DNA of 64,000 bases from Mastigias papua (Eukaryota > Cnidaria > Scyphozoa > Rhizostomeae > Mastigiidae): NCBI GenBank assembly GCA_964019165.1, contig OZ025272.1, forward strand, positions 6,900,993 to 6,964,992. Reading direction: 5' to 3'. Under the pieces are notes generated by a model. The model saw only the letters and a list, made by a program, of their open reading frames with translations. It was not told where the DNA came from and did not search any database. Numbering within the stretch: position 1 is the first letter of the stretch; each line of letters starts with the position of its first letter. This document shows, in pieces, positions 55,345 to 64,000 of the stretch. The position numbers and the translations under genes were made by a program.

Positions 55345-57065
55345 TTGAGGAAAGAAGTTTATTCCCATGTGAACAGACAGGATGTAAAAGAAAATCTAGA
55401 AGTAAAAAAAGTTCAGCTATTGATATATCAAATGATGCTAAAAGATTGCAAAAGGAGAATAACAAATTTAGCCATGGCCAGGTTGGATTATCAAAAGACC
55501 TACAATATGATTCCTCATTCATGGATTGCTGAATGTACGAAAATGTTTGGTATAGCTGGAAATATTAGAACACCTGTAAGTAGCAGTATGAATAACTGGA
55601 AAGCCAAGCTTATATGGTCCGGAAAGTAACTGGGGACTGTCGTGCTAGAAGAGGTGTTTTTCCAGGTGATAGTCTGTCACCTTTGCTTCCTGTTCTTTGC
55701 ATGGTGCCACTGACTGTGATATTACGATGAGTTAACGCTGGTTATGAAATTAAAGGGAGAAAAGCTAGAGTTAACGACTTATTTTTCGTGGATAATCTGA
55801 AGCTATCTGATAACACACAAGATCAAATCGATACGTCAATAAACACAATACATCTGTTCAGTACTGACATTGGTATGGCATTTGGGGTGGATAAGTGTGG
55901 TGTGGTGCGGTGTGGTGTGATGTGATGTGGTGTGGTGTGGTGTGGTGGGGTGTGGTGTGGTGTGGTGTGGTGTGGTGTGGTGTGGTGTGGTAGTAACGGA
56001 AAGGGGGAAACTAGTGGAAAGCAACGGAATTCAGCTACCAAATGGAGGTAACAAGCAAGTTGAAAAGATTTGATATAAACACTTAGGGATCCTCGATCTG
56101 TATGGCACCATAAAGAGAGATATAAAAGAGCGATTTAGCAAAGAAAACTTCAGAAGATTGAAACTGATAATAAAGTCAGGACTAAATGACAAGAAAAAAG
56201 TTCTCGCTGCAAACACGTGGGTTATTTCACCTCCTAGATACAGTGGATGAATCATTACATGGACTAAGGATGAGTTGGGACGCATGGATACAAAGATAAG
56301 AAAGGCCATGACAATCCACGGGGCATTACATCCTAAAAACGATGTTGATAGGATACATTTACCGCGGGGAAAAGGTGACAGAGGATTACTTAGTGGCGAA
56401 GGGTGCGTTGTAGCTGAAGAGAATAGCATAGGATGGTGTACTAAACACAGTTCAGAGTTTCTACTTAAATTAATAAAATAATGGACTGCTTTTGAGGTAG
56501 AGTCGACCAGAGAACCAGCTTAAAAATGAGATACAGACGAACTGATTGGGGGTAGAGAACGTATGGCCAACTAGTCCGCGAGATAAAGGATGATGTATAT
56601 GAGAATAAGTCTTGGAACAGGGTAAAAACTACAGATGATAAGTCTTGCACAACTGTATTTATGTTCTCTGCTTAGGACCATGCTTTGAGAACGAATCATT
56701 CAAACTTTCTCTTTGACAGAATATATGACTCACTGCATCGTAGATTGTGTGGTGCCAGGGGTGAAAGTACTTCTCACCTAGTTAGTGAAAGTAGTAAACT
56801 TGCTCACACACAATACAAGGCAAGACATAACAGTGTTACCAAAACATTCACTAGGAATTATGTGGGATATATGGCTTTCGGAGGAACAATTAACGGTATG
56901 AGCACATACCACATAGTGTACTAGAAAGTGGAGAAACCAAACTTCTACAGGATTTTACTATTCAATGCGATAGATACGTCAATCGAAGACAAGATATTGT
57001 CATTGTCTACAAACGGAAAAAGGATGTAAGATCATTGATATCATCATTAATTCAGTCAGATAAAA
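55345..57065 (+). pseudogene. Degenerate non-LTR retrotransposon (R2-like, zinc-finger type)
   Basis: The blocks are in order on the plus strand. Near 55.48 kb: MARLDYQKTYNMIPHSW with a KMFGI continuation. Near 55.64 kb: a GDSLSPLLPVLC equivalent. At 56.25-56.47 kb: IITWTKDELGRMDTKIRKAM, HPKNDVDRIHLPR and GDRGLLSGEGCV. At 56.74-57.05 kb: a C-terminal zinc-finger/endonuclease region (HLVSESSKLAHTQYKARH, IQCDRYVNRRQDIVIV). Frames break at least three times, and a TGTGG minisatellite is inserted at 55.9 kb. The FADD-like catalytic box reads FFVDNLK, so catalysis is lost. Confidence 0.7.
55897..55991. repeat. (TGTGG)n minisatellite
   Basis: About 19 copies of a 5-bp TGTGG unit with a few variants, inside the degenerate RT. 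Confidence 0.9.
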
Positions 57066-57639
57066 CAGAGTTGCTACTATAGGAACGTGTGTTGTGATGC
57101 TTCCTATAAGCTGCTTGTTCGTTCAGTGACACCCTTCGTTGATCCATGTTGTTGCGTATCATTATCTAACGTGCAGAGAACACGGAGGCAGAGAGGAGAC
57201 GGGGATGTTGACGGTACTCTGACCCTACTAAACTTCACAACATAAGCTACATGCATATATGCAGAAACAGAGAACAACCCAAAATAAACATGAATTGCGT
57301 AAAGGAAGGGTTAGGCTGTTGTTAGAGGATTGCTGAATAGGCTCATGGTGCGATGATTGCGTGGAGAGCAACAGAAGTGGGATGATCAGGTGTTTAACGA
57401 AAAGAGTGACACAAGGTGATGTCCAAGAAGTGCGGTGTAGGGAATGTGAATCAATGAAAGAAGAAAAATTGGCATTGAGTAACAAATAGCATAAGTGTAC
57501 AATGTTTACATTCACTACACTACTAAGAGAATCCCTGTAGAGAACATATGAAAGTGTAAAGAACCTAAACTTGAAACAAATAACATACCAATATCCTTCG
57601 AAGTGTGTCCATAGTGCATATAAAAGTTTAATCCTTAAA

Positions 57640-58170
57640 AATTTTTTTAATGCAATCTTGAAATGAATGAAATATTTTTCAGTTTTTATATATAGTGGTA
57701 GAACGCTTAAACTCTTTGTTTCGCTGTAGTAGATCCCTCTTTCTCCATTTCCCGTCCTATCTTTTGACATCCATAAATCAGTAATGTTTTGCCTCGTTGC
57801 TTTTGAGTGGTCTAGTCTCCTGAAATAGCTATGGAAAACATTTGTACCTGTTCCATTCAAGCATTCAGATACGGTAAGTGTACACTGAATTGATCGCATG
57901 GAACCAAATGGTTATTTTGTTGTGGTCCAAAAAGCGGTCTTACGCGCTGTCTTTTCAATCTTTTTAAATCTAGTTTCATTTGTCCAAGACAATGATGCGA
58001 ACGCAGTGCAGTAGTAGGTCATAACTGGTTGAACCATGGCATTCTACATTTCCATGGTGGTATGGGTGGTAAGTATTGGCTTAAATATTTGTAAGGTACC
58101 TAGTCGGCTTGAAGCTTTCCTTTGGATCTTTAAGATGTCATCGTTCAGATCAAGGGACATATCTTAATGG
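57640..58170 (-). pseudogene. LINE C-terminal remnant
   Basis: Minus-strand translation gives a NAMVQPVMTYYCTAFAS block (about 58.03 kb) and, in another frame, LDHSKATRQNITDLWMSKDR and YYSETKSLSVLPLYIKTEK. This is the post-RT domain of a LINE different from the copies at 36.5 and 38.7 kb. The long frame at 57228-57899 owes only its start to this remnant. Confidence 0.55.
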
Positions 58171-58499
58171 ATTCCAAGGTACTTCTAGCTGTCGGTGGTG
58201 GTGATATTTTTGAACCAGTTATATTTAGCTGATACATTGTAAGAAGAACTATTGGTTCAAAAAAAATCAGTAATACCGACAGTAGATAATGATTTATAGA
58301 TAATATACACACTTTTCTATAAGAATGCCTAATTCTTCATTGAGCCTTAATGTGTAACTGACACTCCCTGAAGACTTGTTGATTCACATCAAAGTGTAAA
58401 CAGCACCAGACAGGATAAGGGAAGGCCATTCTTGCTCTGTGGTAGCCCACTCATGACTTAGCATTTACTTATGTCAGCCTTAGCCGACTTAATATAATA

Positions 58500-58712
58500 T
58501 AGTACGCTTGGCTCTGAAGAAGGCATTATAGCCAAAACATAGAGAAGGCCCTAGATGCGTTCAGGGAATCACGGTAGAATGACCTTAAGATTCCACCGCT
58601 ATTCTTTGTGCCTGGATGGCGCAATTGATTAGCACAGGAGTCTTCTGATCTAAACATCGTGAGTTCGAATCCGCATTGGGGCCAAAATAAATTTTCCAAT
58701 TGTGGGTGCTGT
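58500..58712 (+). repeat. tRNA-Arg-derived SINE-like repeat, copy 1
   Basis: The unit reads CTTGGCTCTGAAGAAGGCAT, then a spacer, then a tRNA-like part: A box TGGCGCAATTGATTAGCAC, an anticodon-like CTTCTGA (TCT), and B box GAGTTCGAATCC. It ends CCAATTGTGG. The tRNA cloverleaf is imperfect, so a functional tRNA is unlikely. A tail fragment (TAGCCCACTCATGACTTAG) of another unit directly precedes it at 58443. Confidence 0.65.
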
Positions 58713-58961
58713 TTTGAATTAGGGCTGCCATTTTGTCCGTCCAACAGAAATTGTTGTGCTATTCTGCGAGCTTTCAGACATTAGTTTTCTGCGAATAACA
58801 AAAACAGGTCTTGTAATATGAAGTAAAGTTTCAAGATATAAAAGGAAGTTTTTGAAACGTCCAAACTTTCGCACAATAATTTTCATCTGACAGATCTGTT
58901 GGACGGAAAAAATGTTACCCTAATTCGAAACAGCGCCTGTGGTAGCCCACTCATGACTTAG

Positions 58962-58965
<4 letters not shown>

Positions 58966-59038
<73 letters not shown>

Positions 59039-59055
59039 ATATATATATATATATA
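58966..59055. repeat. (AT)n flanked by inverted SINE tails
   Basis: About 90 bp of AT between CACTCATGACTTAGTATA and its exact inverted copy TATACTAAGTCATGAGTG, so the region can form a long hairpin. Confidence 0.9.
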
Positions 59056-59283
59056 CTAAGTCATGAGTGGGCTACCACAATTGGAAAATTTATTTTGGCC
59101 CCAGTGCGGATTCGAACTCGCGATGTTTAGATCAGAAGACTCCTGTGCTAATCAATTGCGCCATCCAGGCACAAAAGAATAGCTGTGGAATCTTAAGGTC
59201 ATTCTACCGTGAGTCCCTCAACGCATCTAGGGCCTTCTCTATGTTTCGGCTATAATGCCTTCTTCAGAGCCAAGCGTACTATA
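59056..59283 (-). repeat. tRNA-Arg-derived SINE-like repeat, copy 2 (inverted)
   Basis: It is the inverted copy of the same unit, about 95 percent alike by eye, with the same A and B boxes. Together with copy 3 it forms a head-to-head inverted pair separated by about 90 bp. Confidence 0.65.
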
Positions 59284-59374
59284 TCATATTAATTAATATG
59301 ATAATTAATATAAAGCCTTAGTCTTAATATAAATCATATTAAATAATTAATATAAAGCCTTAGCCGAATTAATA

Positions 59375-59607
59375 TGATATAGTACGCTTGGCTCTGAAGA
59401 AGGCATTATAGCCGAAACATAGAGAAGGCCCTAGATGCGTTGAGGGACTCACGGTAGAATGACCTTAAGATTCCACAGCTATTCTTTTGTGCCTGGATGG
59501 CGCAATTGATTAGCACAGGAGTCTTCTGATCTAACCATCACGAGTTCGAATCCGCACTGGGGCCAAAATAAATTTTCCAATTGTGGTAGCCCACTCATGA
59601 CTTAGTA
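59375..59607 (+). repeat. tRNA-Arg-derived SINE-like repeat, copy 3
   Basis: It is the most complete copy. The body, A/B boxes and tail GTAGCCCACTCATGACTTAG are followed by AAGCCTTAGCCGAATTAAT, which is the sequence that precedes the head of this copy, implying tail-to-head tandem units. Confidence 0.65.
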
Positions 59608-59645
59608 TTTACCTATGTCAAAAAGCCTTAGCCGAATTAATAATA

Positions 59646-60165
<520 letters not shown>

Positions 60166-60219
60166 AGCTATTTTTAGACAAACTGACAAGCTATTTTTTC
60201 CTCCGACACTCGTCAGAGT

Positions 60220-60940
60220 ATGAAATGTTTACAGGAAGCCAACGTTTACAAGGCAATATATCCGTTGGAAATTAGGCTCAGAGCTTGAGAGAGTAATACA
60301 ACTGCTCATTGACAATGGATATCCAGATGATGTCCTTATTTCATGTATCAAACAAAAACTTGCCAACTTTGCAGCAGACAACTCGTGTGGTCCTGAAAAG
60401 TGCCCAGGTTACCTGAAATTACCTTGAATTGGTAATGTTTCATCAAAATTTGACAACCAAATCAACAAAGCCACTACATCCTGTTTCTATGCTGTGAAAC
60501 CTCGTGTAGTCTACAATACTAAGGTCATGCTACCATTTGCTAAAAAAGATAGCATCCCTACCACTCAAAAAAGTGTAGTTTATGAATTTTCGTACCGATG
60601 TGAAGCAAGGTATGTAGGGCGCACCACCCAGAGACTAGACAGAATAAAACAACATGTACCCATGAGCATCAGGACGAAAAACACTATAACAAGAGAACAG
60701 CCACCTCGTATGTGTAAAAACTCTAATTCTAAAATGAAAAGTGATTCGGCCATAGGACAACATCTCATCAAAACCCCAGAATGCACCCAAACATATTCAG
60801 ACAATAATTTTCGGATCATATGGCAAGCAAGATCGTCCTTTCATCTAAGTGCTTTGGAATCAGTTTGCATAAAGACTCAAAACCCAGTCTTGCGTAAACA
60901 AAAAGAGTTCATTTTCTCACTTGGACTTTTCAATTAAACA
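60220..60940 (+). pseudogene. Penelope-like element 3' part with GIY-YIG endonuclease
   Basis: [14 protein letters not shown] near 60.23 kb, then (after a frame change) RVIQLLIDNGYPDDVLISC with an in-frame TGA near 60.43 kb. The GIY-YIG domain at about 60560-60900 follows, with VYEFSYRCEARYVGRT and SAIGQHLIKTPEC, ending NPVLRKQKEF. Penelope-like elements place this endonuclease C-terminal to the RT. The RT core is absent, replaced upstream by the microsatellite. The stop and frame change make it non-functional, although the endonuclease itself is an unbroken 147-codon frame. Confidence 0.7.
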
Positions 60941-61463
60941 ATGGTGAATAGGTGCCAACTTTTGTAGAAAACAACTGCGAGTTTAAGCCAAATTTCATGT
61001 AGGGAAGAGTAATGTTGCTAAGAGATGTTGAGACACAGAGCTCAAGCCTATTTTGATAATATGCTGTAACAATATTGTCTAAATGCTCACAGACCCAAGT
61101 TGTAGGACAAATTGCCACAGTAAAATGCCAAAAGACTTTGAAGGGTAAGTATTTGCTATACATGAAAGTTTTCTTATGATGCAATGGAAGACAGACCAAT
61201 TTCAGAGAATGGCATCAGGAGAATCAGATAATCCAAATTTATACACATTAATTGACAAGTCAAAGGCAAAAGACTGACCTGGATAACATGGTACAGTGGA
61301 AGTGGGAGGCAGTTGTCAATTTGAAATAAAAGGGATCCCTATGACCATATTTGGCCAAAAGTAAGACAGCAACTGCCCAATCATCCTTTGCCTATTCAAT
61401 GGCACACCACTGGATGCTATGAAGTGATACTAGGTGACTAATGAACTTATCTAATAATGTAGA

Positions 61464-61660
61464 AGCTGAGCTGGGCTGAGCAGAGCTGAGCTGAGCTGAG
61501 CTGAGCTGAGCTCTGAGCTGAGCTGAGCTGAGCTGAGCTGAACTGAACTGAGGAGAGCTAAGCGGAGCCAAGCTGAGCGGAGCCAAGCTGAGCGGAGCCA
61601 AGCTGAGTGGAGCCAAGCTGAGCGGAGCCAAGCTGAGTGGAGCCAAGCTGAGCTGAGCAA
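61464..61660. repeat. GAGCT / GGAGCCAAGCTGA minisatellite
   Basis: A GAGCT 5-bp array passes into a 15-bp GCGGAGCCAAGCTGA array (about six units). Leu/Ser/Ala-rich frames across it are artefacts. Confidence 0.9.
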
Positions 61661-61984
61661 CTGTAGAATGATCAGCTGCTAGTTGATAGAATGGTAGTGA
61701 GGAATGGTAAGAGGCATTAATGTGCTTTAAGAATGGTTTGGATTGACCATAGAAAGATGCATGATTTGGTACCACATACATATCTATTGAAATACATTCA
61801 TCTGTTTGCAATTGCTACCACTGTGCTATCTTAACTGGAAACAAAATGAATATGTAGAGAAATGGCCTAACAGTTTGTCTACTCTGCTATTTTTATTGGC
61901 ACCTATCCAATTAACTTTGATTTTGAGAGAAGTTAAAGCAGTATATGATGTGAGAGAAAGTCAACAAAAATCATCAGTTATATA

Positions 61985-62500
61985 AGGATAACCTAAAATT
62001 TTAGGGTGAAAATGAAAAACATATCTATAGACAAACTTGACACAACAGTGAGAGTATTCAGCAATGACATCAGATTGGAATTTGGTATCAGCAAATGTGC
62101 TATCTTAATCATGAAAAGAGGAAAGATTGTATACTTTGATGGTTTTTCTATGCCAGGTAATGAAATCATGAAAACCTTGAAGAAGATGAGTACAAATATG
62201 AACAAATTATAGAGGTTGACTATGTAAGGCATCAACAGATGAAGGGGAAGTTCAAGGCAGAGTATTTTAGACAGGTTCAAAAGATATTTATCTTAGTATT
62301 TGTCTAACCTGGAAACACCATCAAAGTAATAGTATGCAAGACATATCAATTGTCAGTTTTGGCACAGGAATAATGCACTAGAAGGTAGATGAGTAGAAAG
62401 CTGTTAACAGGAAAATATGAGAGCTATATCCCAACCATACAGAAGACCATGGTGATACAGGTGTAACCAATGTTGAGGATTGCACTGAGATTGAAGCAAC
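61985..62500 (+). pseudogene. Reverse transcriptase remnant (zinc-finger LINE family)
   Basis: The plus strand reads VFSNDIRLEFGISKCAILIM, then RGKIVYFDGF. This is the segment after the catalytic box of the same family as 55345-57065 ('f..Di.meFGi.KCa.l..krGk'). Downstream fragments in shifting frames (NTIKVIVCKTYQLSV) suggest decay up to about 62.5 kb. The catalytic residues lie outside the preserved part. Confidence 0.6.
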
Positions 62501-62610
62501 AAATGTGTATAAAGGAGGGTAGTTGAGCACTAATCCCTTCCTGAAAGCAGTACAGGAAGAAGACCTGCTAAGCCTTGGAATATCAAAGGAAATAATCAAG
62601 GCAAAAAGGA

Positions 62611-64000
<1,390 letters not shown>

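Noticed and set aside
57228..57899. A 223-residue minus-strand gene
   Set aside because: Its first part matches the tail of a LINE C-terminal domain and the rest has no domain; treated as a retrotransposon remnant.
58513..58545. Hammerhead-ribozyme-like core CTGAAGA...GCCGAAAC in the SINE-like unit
   Set aside because: The CUGANGA and GAAA boxes and a GGC/GCC stem are present, but there is an extra unpaired A, no matching stem I, and no UH cleavage triplet closing a stem III.
58610..58690. tRNA-Arg(TCT) gene
   Set aside because: A and B boxes are good, but acceptor and D stems do not pair properly and the sequence is embedded in a repeated unit; better explained as a tRNA-derived repeat.

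Overview
The window is animal genomic DNA carrying one complete, probably recent, integrated Polinton/Maverick element (adintovirus-like DNA virus) at 12680-35127. The host is a metazoan: exons of a WDR59-like WD40 gene lie at the left edge, and a single-exon rhodopsin-class 7TM receptor lies at 8383-9246. The rest of the host DNA is a graveyard of animal-type mobile elements: non-LTR retrotransposons of several families, Penelope-like elements with GIY-YIG domains, Harbinger-like non-autonomous DNA transposons, tRNA-derived SINEs and long AT/TG microsatellites. I cannot name the species. The repeat spectrum suggests a marine or early-branching invertebrate, but that is inference.

Layout: 1-12673 host (WDR59 exons, LINE remnant, Harbinger MITE, GPCR). 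12674-12679 and 35128-35133 are a 6-bp target-site duplication, CATATA. 12680-35127 is the element, 22,448 bp, with two 1,237-bp terminal inverted repeats that were identical in every stretch compared. 35134-64000 is host again: MITEs, nested transposons and degenerate retroelements, with no intact host gene recognised.

The element is much more AT-rich than its surroundings, tightly packed, intronless and free of internal stops. The left arm (+ strand) has three ankyrin-repeat genes and a zinc-ribbon protein resembling the late transcription factor VLTF3. The right arm (- strand, reading inward from the right end) has an ankyrin-repeat gene, packaging ATPase, small zinc ribbon, zinc ribbon-PLA2-integrase fusion, protein-primed DNA polymerase B, a coiled-coil protein, penton, pVI-like protein, major capsid protein, pX-like protein, adenain-like protease, a lectin-like protein, a 30-residue hydrophobic microprotein, an adenovirus-fibre-like protein and a small Cys/His-rich protein. 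The two arms converge and overlap by 29 bp at about 17.58 kb.

Together these genes are a full replication (PolB), integration (integrase), morphogenesis (MCP, penton, protease, ATPase, minor proteins) and attachment (fibre, lectin) set, so the element looks like an endogenous virus rather than a bare transposon. Nearly every gene starts 0-10 bases after a TATAATATA-like motif, which suggests one shared promoter code. Least ordinary are the PLA2-integrase fusion, matching ankyrin genes just inside both terminal repeats, the fibre/lectin pair, the microprotein, and a protease gene that lacks the strong motif and has an open frame extending upstream of its first ATG.
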